From NCBI GenBank assembly GCA_029212615.1, contig JARGPJ010000001.1, positions 310,001 through 374,000 on the forward strand: 64,000 nucleotides of DNA, written 5' to 3'. Shown one piece after another: positions 1-8,510 of this stretch; the stretch's first letter is position 1, and each line of letters begins with the position of its first letter. The notes under the pieces are model-generated. The model searched no databases, was not told the DNA's origin, and worked only from the letters and a program-made list of their open reading frames with translations. This DNA comes from Verrucomicrobiales bacterium (GTDB lineage: Bacteria; Verrucomicrobiota; Verrucomicrobiia; Verrucomicrobiales; DEV007). Position numbers and translations under genes: made by a program.

Positions 1-205
1 TCGCGTCAATCGGATCAGTTTTCGGACTCGACGGTGGAACCGGAGCAGTAGATGGCCCACCGGCAGGAAGAGGCGCGGTCGATCCCTTAGGCGCCACTGG
101 CCCTGAATCTTCTGTTTGTGCACGCAAGCTGATACGGACTGTTTCCTTCTTCAATGGAACAGTCGATGTGCTAACCGATGGCTTCGGTGGTTTCTGATCG
201 CTCAT
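1..205 (-). CDS. Partial hypothetical protein, N-terminal part only
   Basis: An open frame runs on the minus strand from an ATG at 203-205 to the left edge with no stop, giving 68 N-terminal residues; the rest lies outside the window. The start reads MSDQKPPKPSVST. The segment is low-complexity and rich in Pro, Ser and Thr, with a short basic patch (LKKETVRISLR) about residues 18-28. No signal peptide or membrane segment is visible in this part. Such a disordered Pro/Thr tail often precedes a membrane segment or globular domain in verrucomicrobial proteins, but that part is not visible. It is divergent from the M20 gene, with about 150 bp between the two starts. The function cannot be named. 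Confidence 0.55.
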   Translation of the reverse strand, partial: MSDQKPPKPSVSTSTVPLKKETVRISLRAQTEDSGPVAPKGSTAPLPAGGPSTAPVPPSSPKTDPIDA

Positions 206-355
206 ACAAACAAGTTTTAAAAATTTAGCCTATCATTAAGGCCTGCTAGGCCGCTTCATGTCAACAGCTTAATCCGAACTAAGACTCGAAAATGCTCTTT
301 TTCGCAACGAAATCTGGATGATTGTACAATCAACGCCCCGAGGGCAAGACTATTC

Positions 356-1504
356 ATGATCACCGCCACTTCCGCTACCGGGCTACTGCAAGAATTCATC
401 CGCATTCCCAGTGTCAATCCTGATGGAGCTCCCGGGCAAAACGCCACCGGCGAAGCCGCGATGGCGAAAGCCGTAGGGGACTTCCTTATCGGATGCGGTG
501 CCGAAGTGATCTTTGAAGAGGTCCTGCCGGGCCGTCCCAATGTGATCGGACACTTTCCGGGGCGATCAACCGGCCCGGGCCTCCTCTTCGCCCCCCACAC
601 CGATACCGTCAGCGTTCAGGGAATGACCATTGACCCCTTCGCTGCAGAAATCCGCGATGATAAAATCTTTGGCCGCGGAGCCTCCGACACGAAAGGAACC
701 ATGGCAGCAATGCTTTGGGCCCTCTACGAATTAAAGGATCAGCTACCCACGCTGAAGCTACCGGTCAGCTTCGTCGGCCTCATGGGCGAGGAAGCCGGGC
801 AACCCGGCTCAAAACATTTCGCACGTGCCCATGCTCAGGATTACTCCTTCGCGATAGTGGGAGAACCTACCGAACTGGAAACTGTCCATGCCCATAAAGG
901 CTGCGTATGGATCGAACTGTCGACAGCAGGCCGCTCCTGCCACGGCTCGACCCCCGAACTCGGAGAGAATGCGATACGAAAAATGATGCCTCTCCTCATG
1001 AACCTGCTCGAACAACTGGAAAACGCACTCAGCGACTACGCTGACCCGACCCTGGGTGCTTCGACTGTCAGCCTCGGCAAAATGGAAGGCGGGACCAGCC
1101 CTAACATTGTCCCCTCATTGTGCCGTGCCATCCTCGACTTCCGCGAGACTCCCGCCCTCCATGCCGCAGGTGGAAGTGTTGAGCTCGTTAAATCCATCCT
1201 TAAAACGCTCGACCCCTCAGGAAGCATCCGGCTTAACGTGATAGGAGACTCCGTCCCCCTTCTCACCGATCCCGGCATTGAAGGGGTCAAGCGCCTTCAA
1301 TCGATCGGTTCAAAAATTACAACCGCACCCTGGTTTTGTGATGCAGGCCGCCTTGGCGAATGCGGGCTTGCTGCCGTCGCCTGTGGCCCGGGAAGTATCG
1401 CCCAGGCACACACCAAAGACGAATTTCTCAGCATCAATGACCTCAACGCAGGCGTGGCATTCTATCGTCAGTTCCTCGAAACCTACTCAGCAACGACTTC
1501 CTGA
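356..1504 (+). CDS. M20-family metallo-amidohydrolase (ArgE/DapE type)
   Basis: The 382-residue length is normal for acetylornithine deacetylase or succinyl-diaminopimelate desuccinylase relatives. These are cytosolic di-zinc enzymes that remove an acyl group from an amino acid nitrogen. The metal and catalytic motifs are in order: HTDTV (H81, D83), GASDTKG (bridging D111) and GEEAG (general base E145, ligand E146), with GEP near 169-171. A dimerisation domain follows, and a late HTKDE segment near the C terminus supplies the last histidine. The ATG at 356 has a GAGGG about 11 bases upstream. Arginine, lysine/diaminopimelate or peptide substrates cannot be separated from sequence, and no biosynthetic neighbour helps. 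It is transcribed towards the next gene and ends at a shared hairpin terminator. Confidence 0.85.
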   Translation: MITATSATGLLQEFIRIPSVNPDGAPGQNATGEAAMAKAVGDFLIGCGAEVIFEEVLPGRPNVIGHFPGRSTGPGLLFAPHTDTVSVQGMTIDPFAAEIRDDKIFGRGASDTKGTMAAMLWALYELKDQLPTLKLPVSFVGLMGEEAGQPGSKHFARAHAQDYSFAIVGEPTELETVHAHKGCVWIELSTAGRSCHGSTPELGENAIRKMMPLLMNLLEQLENALSDYADPTLGASTVSLGKMEGGTSPNIVPSLCRAILDFRETPALHAAGGSVELVKSILKTLDPSGSIRLNVIGDSVPLLTDPGIEGVKRLQSIGSKITTAPWFCDAGRLGECGLAAVACGPGSIAQAHTKDEFLSINDLNAGVAFYRQFLETYSATTS

Positions 1505-1531
1505 TCAGGCAGAATCCGGCACTCCCTATAC

Positions 1532-1562
1532 AAAAAAAGCCGCCCTCTCGGACGGCTTTTTT
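1532..1562. terminator. Bidirectional intrinsic terminator
   Basis: A run of A, then GCCG-CCC, a TCTC loop, GG-A-CGGC and a run of T make a hairpin flanked by A and T tracts, with one internal mismatch. It lies between two convergent genes (M20 hydrolase on plus, TIGR04073 protein on minus), so it can serve both strands. Confidence 0.85.
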
Positions 1563-1580
1563 AAAATCTCTGAAGAAAAC

Positions 1581-1997
1581 CTACCAGGTCCTTCCGCGCG
1601 TGTAGCCCGGAGTGGTAAGAAATCCGATTTGCGGAGGAAATTCCTCATAACCGGACATCGGAAGGTAATTGATGCTTTCCATCGCCGGGCGGTAGCTGTC
1701 TTTGTAAAGCGGACGCTGCCAATTGATCACCTCGTAAAAGCCATACTTAAGCCGGGCACCTGTCCTCTGGACCCCAACGAAGAAGCCTGCGGTGAAAATT
1801 CCCACATTCTGCTCCGTGTGCAGCTGCTGCCACTCCATCATCGTCGTCGGAATCTCCTGCCAGCCGTATACGATGTTCGCCACTCCACGGCTGAATTTAC
1901 GCGTCTTCGTGTACTTGGACTTCGGGGGCTCGTGGATGTCGGCCAGACCGATGGAACCCACTGCAACCAGCAATAAAACGGCTAAAATTTTCTTCAT
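1581..1997 (-). CDS. Exosortase-system-associated small secreted protein (TIGR04073-like)
   Basis: Starting at the ATG at 1995-1997 gives 138 residues with a clean Sec signal peptide (MKKILAVLLLVAVGSIGLA). Longer upstream readings add unlikely sequence and run into the next gene. After the signal comes a basic stretch and the core RGVANIVYGWQEIP, followed by a glycine-rich segment (GIFTAGFFVGVQRTG) and YGFYEVINW. This order is what I know from the TIGR04073 family, small exported proteins found in genomes with exosortase/PEP-CTERM sorting. The biochemical role is unknown. No exosortase gene or PEP-CTERM substrate is in this window, so the link rests on family knowledge. It is divergent from the Gre-type gene. 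Confidence 0.7.
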   Translation of the reverse strand: MKKILAVLLLVAVGSIGLADIHEPPKSKYTKTRKFSRGVANIVYGWQEIPTTMMEWQQLHTEQNVGIFTAGFFVGVQRTGARLKYGFYEVINWQRPLYKDSYRPAMESINYLPMSGYEEFPPQIGFLTTPGYTRGRTW

Positions 1998-2090
1998 AAT
2001 TAGAACGGAGATTAGGCAGGGGGTATTAAATTGGCAACCAAAAAAAATTTTCACTTGGAATGACCCTGCTTCTTCATATGTTGAGGGTCC

Positions 2091-3935
2091 ATGCATCCCG
2101 ATTTAGAAAAGTTAGTTTCCCGAGGAAAAATCGATCCCGACACTGCTGAGCAGCTAGAGACCCTCCCGCCCGGCACGTATTGTCAGCATAAAAGTTGGGG
2201 GGCAGGTCAGATCGCAGACTGGGATCGCCTCAATCTCAAAGTCGTCGTCGATTTTGAAGATAAGCCCGGCCATGAAATGGGAATGAAGTTCGCAGGAATT
2301 TCGCTCACCCCAATCGCCGAAGACTCTTTTCTCGCGAAGAGACTTTCCACGCTCGAAGAACTTCAGGCCATGTCAAAGGAGGATCCTGTTGGTCTTGTCA
2401 CTCTCGCGCTGAGCAGCCACAACGACCGCCTCTACCTCGATCACCTTGAAGATCTCGTAAAAGGCCGCGTCGTTGCCGAAGGGAAATACAAAAGCTGGTG
2501 GGAAAGCACCAAAAAGAAACTTCGCGATAACAACCAGTTCATCGTTCCCGCAAAACGAACCGAACCGCTCGAAATGCGCGAGGAGGACTTCGATCCATCA
2601 GAAGGACTCATCGCCGACTTCCGTGAAGCCCGTGACCTCAAAGCAAAAGTAAAAGCGGTCGAAGCCGTCATCAAAGACATCGGCGCCTTTAAAGAGGAAC
2701 AGCAGAAACTCAAAGACCTCGCCGACGAAATCACGGACATCGCTAAAAAAGGGGTGAAGCTCCAATATGCCCCCGCCGTGGAACTGATTCTTATCCGCGA
2801 GGAACTTCAGAGCAAAATCAAAGCCTACGAAGCTCCTGAATCGCAAATCACAGTCGCAGAAATCCTCGCTGCGGACGAACCGGCGATCCCCGGACTTTTC
2901 GAAGACCTCTCCCTCACCCGCCTTCGCCAGGTGCTGAAGAGCTTCCCTGCCGCTTTCGGCGACGAATGGGTGGAGAAGATTCTCGGACTGATCCCTGTTT
3001 GCAACCTTCGCTCGATCGCAGAAATCGCGAGCTTCCTCGATGCATCCGATCAACGCGAGGCCCTTACCGGATACATGTCCGAGGGACTTCAGCAGCGCAG
3101 CCTTTCTTCCGACGCCCTTGCCTGGATTTGTCGCGAACGCAAAGGACTCGGCCAGTCTCTTTTCAGCGACACACTGAGCCTCAATGTGATGAGCTCTCTT
3201 GAGTCTGACCAGTTGAACGACGAAGGAGCGGTCCGCTCAGCGAACCGTCTTCGTGACCTCGTCGGAGACGACCGCAACCTCATTCCGGACCTGATCGCCG
3301 GAGCCAACATCAACACGATCCGCAACTTTGCCGGTCGCCTCCTCAACAGCGCGTCATTCGATGAACTGACAAGGAAATCGCTCATGGCCCGCGTCGTGAA
3401 ACTTCACCCTGAAATCCAGGACCTCCTCATGGGCCGCGAAACTCAGGTCGAAGAATCTCTCATCGTTTCCGAGGAAAGCCTCACCGAGCGCAAAGCCGCC
3501 TACGACAAGTTGATCAAAGAGGAAATCCCGCAGAACCGCGAAGACATCAAGATTGCCCGTTCCTACGGCGACCTTCGCGAGAACTTCGAGTACAAATCTT
3601 CCAAAGAGTACCAGCGTGTCCTTATGAAGAAGCAGGGAGACTGGGAAAAAGAACTCAAAATCGCACAGCCGACCGACTTTGCCGATCCTGACACTTCGAA
3701 AGTTTCGATTGGCACAATAGTTACCCTTGAGCCGGTCGATGGCGCCGGAGATCCACTTACCTACACCATTCTTGGCGCCTGGGACTCTGATCCTGATAAG
3801 GGAATCATCGCCTACCTTTCTGAGCGTGGTAACGAGATCCTCGACAAAGTGATCGGAGACGAAGTGGAATTCCCGCTTGGTGACGGCGAAACGAAGCGCT
3901 ACCGCGTCACGTCGATCAGTCCCTACAAAAAGTAA
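2091..3935 (+). CDS. Long GreA/GreB-type transcription elongation factor
   Basis: The protein has 614 residues, about four times a normal Gre factor. The C-terminal 150 or so residues carry the Gre signature: a coiled-coil hairpin containing ARSYGDLRENFEYK, whose acidic D and E match the Gre tip that enters the RNA polymerase secondary channel and stimulates transcript cleavage. A Gre C-terminal globular domain follows (VSIGTIVTLEPVDG to RYRVTSISPYKK). The N-terminal 450 residues begin with a small beta-rich module (KSWGAGQIADWD, residues 33-44), then are mostly helical and Lys/Glu-rich. I do not recognise a named family for this part; it may contact polymerase or act as a HEAT-like scaffold. 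A GAGGG sits just before the ATG. An intrinsic terminator follows that overlaps the next gene's start. Confidence 0.8.
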   Translation: MHPDLEKLVSRGKIDPDTAEQLETLPPGTYCQHKSWGAGQIADWDRLNLKVVVDFEDKPGHEMGMKFAGISLTPIAEDSFLAKRLSTLEELQAMSKEDPVGLVTLALSSHNDRLYLDHLEDLVKGRVVAEGKYKSWWESTKKKLRDNNQFIVPAKRTEPLEMREEDFDPSEGLIADFREARDLKAKVKAVEAVIKDIGAFKEEQQKLKDLADEITDIAKKGVKLQYAPAVELILIREELQSKIKAYEAPESQITVAEILAADEPAIPGLFEDLSLTRLRQVLKSFPAAFGDEWVEKILGLIPVCNLRSIAEIASFLDASDQREALTGYMSEGLQQRSLSSDALAWICRERKGLGQSLFSDTLSLNVMSSLESDQLNDEGAVRSANRLRDLVGDDRNLIPDLIAGANINTIRNFAGRLLNSASFDELTRKSLMARVVKLHPEIQDLLMGRETQVEESLIVSEESLTERKAAYDKLIKEEIPQNREDIKIARSYGDLRENFEYKSSKEYQRVLMKKQGDWEKELKIAQPTDFADPDTSKVSIGTIVTLEPVDGAGDPLTYTILGAWDSDPDKGIIAYLSERGNEILDKVIGDEVEFPLGDGETKRYRVTSISPYKK

Positions 3936-3947
3936 GGAATCTTCGAT

Positions 3948-3982
3948 AAAGTCGGCAGTATGAACAACTGCCGGCTTTTTTT
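3948..3982 (+). terminator. Intrinsic terminator overlapping the sulfatase start codon
   Basis: The arm AAAGTCGGCAGT (3948-3959) pairs with ACTGCCGGCTTT (3967-3978) through 12 pairs including one G-U. The loop has seven bases, and a T run to 3982 follows. It is a textbook rho-independent terminator for the Gre-type gene. The loop contains the ATG (3960-3962) used by the sulfatase frame, so any message that reads through carries a hairpin around that start codon. Confidence 0.8.
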
Positions 3983-5321
3983 GTGTACATTTTTCGGGCT
4001 CATTCTCCCTCTCTTTGCTCAAAGCGAAGAGACATCCCTCCCCAACATCCTCTTCATTAACGCGGATGATTTGACGCACAGCGACCTGAGCGTCTATGGC
4101 GGACAGGCTCATACGCCCAATTTCGAGCGCCTCGCCGCCGAAGGCATGCAGTTTTCCAACTGCTTTCAAACCGCTCCCATGTGCTCGCCGACGCGACACA
4201 ATCTCTACACCGGCATCTATCCGGTGAAAACGGGAGCATATCCAAACCACACCTTCGCAAAAGAGGGTACGAAAAGCATCGTTCACCACCTCAAACCACT
4301 TGGCTACCGCGTCGCCCTTAGCGGAAAGAAGCACATTGCTCCCGAGTCTGTTTTTCCTTTCGAATACTCTTCGGTAAAAAGGAATCCCGACATGGAAGCC
4401 ATTGATCAGCTAATGGCTGAATCAAAAGAAGCCGGAAATCCATTCTGTCTCTTTGCCTGCTCCAACGAACCTCACACACCGTGGAATCATGGAGATCCAT
4501 CACAGTACCCGCTCGATGAAATCAAGCTCCCCCCCTATTTCGTCGACACCAAAGAAACCCGCCGGGGAATGGCCGCCTACCTCGCCGAAATCACTTATTA
4601 CGACGGGCAGGTGGGACAACTACTCGACCTCCTCGACAAACACAACCTCGCCGAAAACACTATCGTAATGCTGTCCAGCGAACAGGGAAACAGCATGCCC
4701 TTCGCCAAATGGACCCTCTACGATCCGGGCCTTCAGACCGCCCTCATCGCCCGCTGGCCCGGCAAAATCGCCCCCGGATCGAAGACGGAAGCGATGGTCG
4801 AGTACGTTGATGTCGTCCCCACTCTCATCGACGCAATCGATGGTAAGCTCCTCGGACCAGTCGATGGATCCAGCTTCCTCCCTGTCCTCCTCGGTGAATC
4901 CACCGAACATAAGTCCCACGTCTATGGCATCATGACGACCAACGGAATCAACAATGGTTCCGATGCCTTCGGCATACGAAGTGTTCGGAGCAAAACGCAT
5001 CAGCTCATCATTAATTTGAATCACGAGGAAAAATTCACGAATGCCTGCACCCAATCCCCTGAATTTCGCTCATGGATAAAGCGGGCCGGGAAGGGAAAAG
5101 AGCGTGCCCGAAATCTGGTCAACCATTACCACTACCGCCCGGAGGTTGAACTCTACGACGTGACCGGCGACTGGCACCACTGGAAGAACCTCGCCACAGC
5201 TCCCGAACATGCTGAGACCCGCAAAGAACTCAAGGCTAAGCTCGACGCCTGGATGGAAGACCAGGGAGATAAAGGCCTACCGACCGAACTCGCCGCGCCC
5301 GAACATCAGACCAGGAAGTAA
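3960..5321 (+). CDS. Exported type I sulfatase
   Basis: This is a 453-residue formylglycine-dependent sulfatase of the alkaline-phosphatase fold, which hydrolyses sulfate esters, probably of polysaccharides or glycans. Residues 1-20 form a signal peptide (RLFLCTFFGLILPLFA). The metal aspartates are in FINADD (D36, D37). The modification motif CSPTR begins at C75, whose cysteine must be oxidised to formylglycine. GKKH near 122-125 and the later SSEQGN fit the active-site lysine and metal ligands. No ATG lies between the signal peptide and the mature domain, so the ATG inside the terminator loop is the only sensible start. Transcription therefore needs read-through or an internal promoter. An FGE homologue occurs at 20630-21805. 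The natural substrate cannot be told. Confidence 0.88.
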   Translation: MNNCRLFLCTFFGLILPLFAQSEETSLPNILFINADDLTHSDLSVYGGQAHTPNFERLAAEGMQFSNCFQTAPMCSPTRHNLYTGIYPVKTGAYPNHTFAKEGTKSIVHHLKPLGYRVALSGKKHIAPESVFPFEYSSVKRNPDMEAIDQLMAESKEAGNPFCLFACSNEPHTPWNHGDPSQYPLDEIKLPPYFVDTKETRRGMAAYLAEITYYDGQVGQLLDLLDKHNLAENTIVMLSSEQGNSMPFAKWTLYDPGLQTALIARWPGKIAPGSKTEAMVEYVDVVPTLIDAIDGKLLGPVDGSSFLPVLLGESTEHKSHVYGIMTTNGINNGSDAFGIRSVRSKTHQLIINLNHEEKFTNACTQSPEFRSWIKRAGKGKERARNLVNHYHYRPEVELYDVTGDWHHWKNLATAPEHAETRKELKAKLDAWMEDQGDKGLPTELAAPEHQTRK

Positions 5322-5349
5322 GAAAGCAAAAAGAAGGCCTGAGCGACAC

Positions 5350-6780
5350 TTAGCAGCTAAAGCCCATCTTCAATACTGCTCCTCCTTCTTCACCATCCTC
5401 GAGCGAAGCCTTACCACCGTGAAGTTCTACCGTGGCGCGGACAAAGGTTAATCCGATTCCCGAGCCCTTGCGACCGGTGGCTTCATTCCTCAAGGAATAG
5501 AACCTGTCAAACAACCGCCCTTTCGCATACGCGGGAAGGCCGGGGCCTTGATCTCGTATCGTCAGTTCGACAAGGCCATCACGAATTCGAAATTCTAGTT
5601 CCACCTCTCCCCCTGCCGGCGAAAAATCAAAGGCGTTATTCAACCCGTTACGCAGAGCGATTCGAAGCATCATTGAATCGCCTGTAACAACAAAATCTTC
5701 ATCAAATCCGCACTGCTTGATCACCAGCTGCTTTGTTTCAATCACAGACTGAAAAGTGTTTAGCTCATCTCTCAAAATCCCCGGCAAAGACACCTCTTCA
5801 CGCTGCGACAAACTTGACTGACTTTCGACTGAAGCCAATTGCACGAGGCGGCGAACCATGTCCTCGCTGCGGGAGGTTTCGTTCAGAATGTTATCGAGAA
5901 ACCGCCGCCGCTTTTCCCCGGGCATCGACTCATCGATCAATTCAGCCGCTCCCCGAATCGCCGCAAGCGGGCTCTTCAGCTCATGCGTCAGCGCCTGAAC
6001 ATAATTCTCAACGTAATGCTTTCCTTCCAACTCGCGGCGCATCTCTTCCAGAGCGAGGCTGAGACTCCGGAGTTCCCCCACCCCGGAAGGGGGAAGGGAT
6101 TCCTGTTCCCCCTCTGCAATCCGCAGCGCCTGCCTCGTGATATTTCTAATGGGATGCAAAATGAGATAAGCCCAAAGTATGCCTAATACGAAAACTAAAA
6201 CAGCGGTAAGAATCCCGACTCGAATCACCAGTTTTTTCGACTCCTCCGCAAACGGAGCCATCGCCGTTTCCGGACGCGATACAGACAGCGTCCCAATCAG
6301 TTCCCCTTCATGAAAAACCGGTGCCGCGACATAAAAAACAGTCGACCTTGAATCATCCGGATCCGTTCGTGAAGCACGGACACCATATTCTCCCTGCCCC
6401 GCGAGAAAGACATCGTTGTAGTCAGAGTAATCCTCCCCTTCTCTTTTACCTCTTTCAGAATCAAAAACCACGATACCCTCCTCATTGGTCACATAAACGT
6501 GAGTGTGAATATCCCGCTTTTCCAACCGATAGATCCGGGCAAGAAATTCGCGTTCATAAGCATTGGAAAAACCTTCGCGAAATCGCTCCACCCGGATGAC
6601 GCCTTCTTCGACATCCTGCTCTAACAAGGAAGCGAAGAGATGGGCGAAATCCACGAGAGGTTCCTCTGAAGCCTGTGAATATTGACGCTCAACATCTTCA
6701 CTGATCGTCTTCATCAAAAAGAAGAACCCACCTCCGGCGATGAGGAGAAACCCGACGATAATGAGCAAGGTGATTCTCAT
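5350..6780 (-). CDS. creC: CreC-type sensor histidine kinase
   Basis: This inner-membrane sensor kinase pairs with CreB. With the ATG at 6778-6780 it has 476 residues (E. coli CreC has about 474). It starts MRITLLIIVGFLL and shares an ATGA overlap with creB, which is why this start is preferred over one six codons upstream. TM1 covers about residues 3-22, a periplasmic sensor region about 23-190, and TM2 about 190-210 with a HAMP-like stretch after it. The H box is LTHELKSPLAAIRG with phospho-acceptor H266. The N box is near LRNGLNNAFDFSP, and the ATP lid motifs are DQGPGLP and GSGIGL. In enterobacteria CreBC responds to carbon source and envelope stress, including PBP inhibition. The signal here is unknown. 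The gene is convergent with the sulfatase. Confidence 0.9.
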   Translation of the reverse strand: MRITLLIIVGFLLIAGGGFFFLMKTISEDVERQYSQASEEPLVDFAHLFASLLEQDVEEGVIRVERFREGFSNAYEREFLARIYRLEKRDIHTHVYVTNEEGIVVFDSERGKREGEDYSDYNDVFLAGQGEYGVRASRTDPDDSRSTVFYVAAPVFHEGELIGTLSVSRPETAMAPFAEESKKLVIRVGILTAVLVFVLGILWAYLILHPIRNITRQALRIAEGEQESLPPSGVGELRSLSLALEEMRRELEGKHYVENYVQALTHELKSPLAAIRGAAELIDESMPGEKRRRFLDNILNETSRSEDMVRRLVQLASVESQSSLSQREEVSLPGILRDELNTFQSVIETKQLVIKQCGFDEDFVVTGDSMMLRIALRNGLNNAFDFSPAGGEVELEFRIRDGLVELTIRDQGPGLPAYAKGRLFDRFYSLRNEATGRKGSGIGLTFVRATVELHGGKASLEDGEEGGAVLKMGFSC

Positions 6781-7496
6781 GAAAGATCCTGCTGCCAACT
6801 GTATCCGATTCCCCGATGGGTCCTTACCGGATCAAACGATTCATCGATTTCGTGAAATTTTCGACGGAGCGTTTTAATGTGAGCATCAACCGTCCGGTCC
6901 GAAGCGGATTCGGGTTCATCCCACACGAGTTCCATGAGTTGATCGCGCGTATACACACGGCCCGGGTGACGCAGAAAGACGTTAAGCATGCCGAACTCAT
7001 AACGCGCAAGGTCCAGGATTTCTCCATCGAGCCGCGCTTCGTATCGGTCGAATAAAAGAGTGAGCCGGCCTTCCGTGAGTATTTCGTCCTCTTTGGTCTG
7101 GACCTCAGCGGCCCGCTCAGAACGCTGCCCCCGACGCAGTATGGCCTGAACCCTCGCCGTCAACTCACGTGGACTGAAAGGTTTAACGACATAGTCATCC
7201 CCACCGATTTCCAGCCCGACGACACGATCAATCTCTCCTTCCCGGGCCGTCAGAAAAAGAATCGGAACATCGGAAGTTTTTCGAATCTCACGACACACCT
7301 CAAAGCCGGTGATATCCGGCAGCCCGACATCGAGCACCACAAAGTCGATTCGATTTTTTTTAAGAAGAGCGAGCGCTTCGTTTCCCGTCCCCACATGAAG
7401 CACACGATAGCCCTCCGTCTCCAGAGAATAAATCAGCGTCTCTGCAATCGCCGGTTCGTCCTCCACAATCAGAACAGAAAGCTGAGGCGATGGCAT
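6777..7496 (-). CDS. creB: CreB-type response regulator (OmpR family)
   Basis: The protein has 239 residues: a receiver domain followed by an OmpR/PhoB winged helix. The receiver shows the acidic pair VEDE (residues 11-14), phospho-acceptor D56 in LDVGLPDITGFE, the T in LFLTAR and the K in VVKPFSPRE. The DNA-binding half has ARYEFGMLNVFLRHPGRVY, then DRTVDAHIKTLRRK and HRGIGYSW. This layout closely follows CreB, including DVGLPD and KPFSPRE. The stop overlaps the creC start by four bases, so the two are translationally coupled. The DNA targets are unknown; I see no clear direct-repeat operator near it. A lipoprotein gene lies 61 bp upstream on the same strand and could be part of the transcript. 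Confidence 0.9.
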   Translation of the reverse strand: MPSPQLSVLIVEDEPAIAETLIYSLETEGYRVLHVGTGNEALALLKKNRIDFVVLDVGLPDITGFEVCREIRKTSDVPILFLTAREGEIDRVVGLEIGGDDYVVKPFSPRELTARVQAILRRGQRSERAAEVQTKEDEILTEGRLTLLFDRYEARLDGEILDLARYEFGMLNVFLRHPGRVYTRDQLMELVWDEPESASDRTVDAHIKTLRRKFHEIDESFDPVRTHRGIGYSWQQDLS

Positions 7497-7557
7497 CGAA
7501 TGCAGAAGAGAGACTTAACAGGGTTGGGGCAATGCCCAAACAGGGTCCAGCCCGGCC

Positions 7558-8118
7558 CTAGAAAAGAGGGGGATGCTTTGGAGGAAGACGGCGCGGGCTG
7601 TATTGCTCACCCGGCCAGAAAACAAATCCCGGATTCTTATTGATGAGTTCATACTTCGAAAGCCTGAACTCTGGAATTCGAAAATTGGAATTCGGATCGT
7701 AGACAGTCACCCCGGTGTAGGAACCCCAGATGCGATACTCGTAGTTATGATCAAATCCATGCACTTGCGCAGCCCCCTCTTCCGGCATCCGGTCAGGTTG
7801 CTTGGTAATGCTTTCATTCATGATAACAAGCTTGGCTTCCGACCACGGCTGACCGGGCTTTCGCAAGTACCCCCAAAAGCGAGTACCGTCAGTCCACCAC
7901 CGTCGACCGATAAAGTAGGTGCCCGGCGGCTCCTGTGCGATCTGAGCGTTTCGCGCCTGAACTGCAGGGTGGTTCAGAGCAGAAGAGGGCAAATTACCCG
8001 CGCCACTCCCCGTCGAAGTCGTGGTGCACGACGTAAAAATCAAAGCGGAGAGAGAAGCAAGAAGGCCGCAAACGAGGCCGTGCACCGTGAACGTGGCGCG
8101 TATCGTGTCGTGTTTCAT
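7558..8118 (-). CDS. Putative lipoprotein of unknown function
   Basis: The protein has 186 residues. An N-terminal hydrophobic segment of about 20 residues (VCGLLASLSALIF) ends at TSC-TTTSTGSG, which looks like a lipobox followed by the usual Ser/Thr/Gly linker, so it is probably anchored in the outer membrane. The mature part has a run of aromatic motifs: GRRWWTDGTRFWGYLRKPG, then WSEAKLVIMNES, then WGSYTGVTVYDPNSN. I recognise the style from verrucomicrobial proteins but know no named family or function. No catalytic motif is visible. It is upstream of creBC on the same strand and 95 bp downstream of the RNase III-like gene. Confidence 0.65.
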   Translation of the reverse strand: MKHDTIRATFTVHGLVCGLLASLSALIFTSCTTTSTGSGAGNLPSSALNHPAVQARNAQIAQEPPGTYFIGRRWWTDGTRFWGYLRKPGQPWSEAKLVIMNESITKQPDRMPEEGAAQVHGFDHNYEYRIWGSYTGVTVYDPNSNFRIPEFRLSKYELINKNPGFVFWPGEQYSPRRLPPKHPPLF

Positions 8119-8213
8119 AAAGTCGTCTTAACAAAAAGGCGGCAGGCAAGTGAAGAACGTTAACGTCTCGCTTTTCATTAGTAAAATCCTGTTTTTTTAT
8201 AAAAAAGCCGGAA

Positions 8214-8510
8214 TTATCGCTGTTTTTTCTCCTGTTTTTGAAAAAGCGGCAAAATTTCCGCCTCGATCCAATTAAATGCTGCCTCGAGATCACCCTCCCC
8301 ATATATTGTTCCAATCTTTGCCTCCACCGAGGTCGGATTTCCGAAGCACGCGAGAAACTGGTTCGAAGTCATTCGTCTCAGCATTTCGCCACAAACGGTC
8401 CCATGGTTTTCAAGAATCCACGTCCTCGCAAAGAGGTCGAGAACGGTGTCACCGATCCACGCGAGTTCCTGCTCCCGCCGCATCGCCTCCGATTTTTTTG
8501 ACGCTTTCAT
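8214..8510 (-). CDS. Minimal RNase III-like (Mini-III-like) domain protein
   Basis: The protein has only 98 residues. LAWIGDTVLDLFART matches the first RNase III signature, with D of IGD in the metal position and A where RNase III has its second Glu, as in Mini-III. VEAKIGTIYGEGDLEAAF matches the last signature, EALIGAIYLDGG-like, and keeps its Glu; the nearby Asp of full RNase III is Thr here. The segment between the two signatures is shorter than in Mini-III (about 130 residues). In known families this fold cuts double-stranded RNA as a dimer, for example in 23S rRNA maturation. Whether this form is active is uncertain. Its ATG overlaps the hslO stop by four bases, so it is co-translated with the chaperone. 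Confidence 0.6.
   Translation of the reverse strand: MKASKKSEAMRREQELAWIGDTVLDLFARTWILENHGTVCGEMLRRMTSNQFLACFGNPTSVEAKIGTIYGEGDLEAAFNWIEAEILPLFQKQEKKQR

Noticed and set aside
3354-4334. A 326-residue minus-strand frame across the Gre-type gene and the sulfatase
   Set aside because: It overlaps two real genes and an intrinsic terminator, and its translation looks like a shadow.
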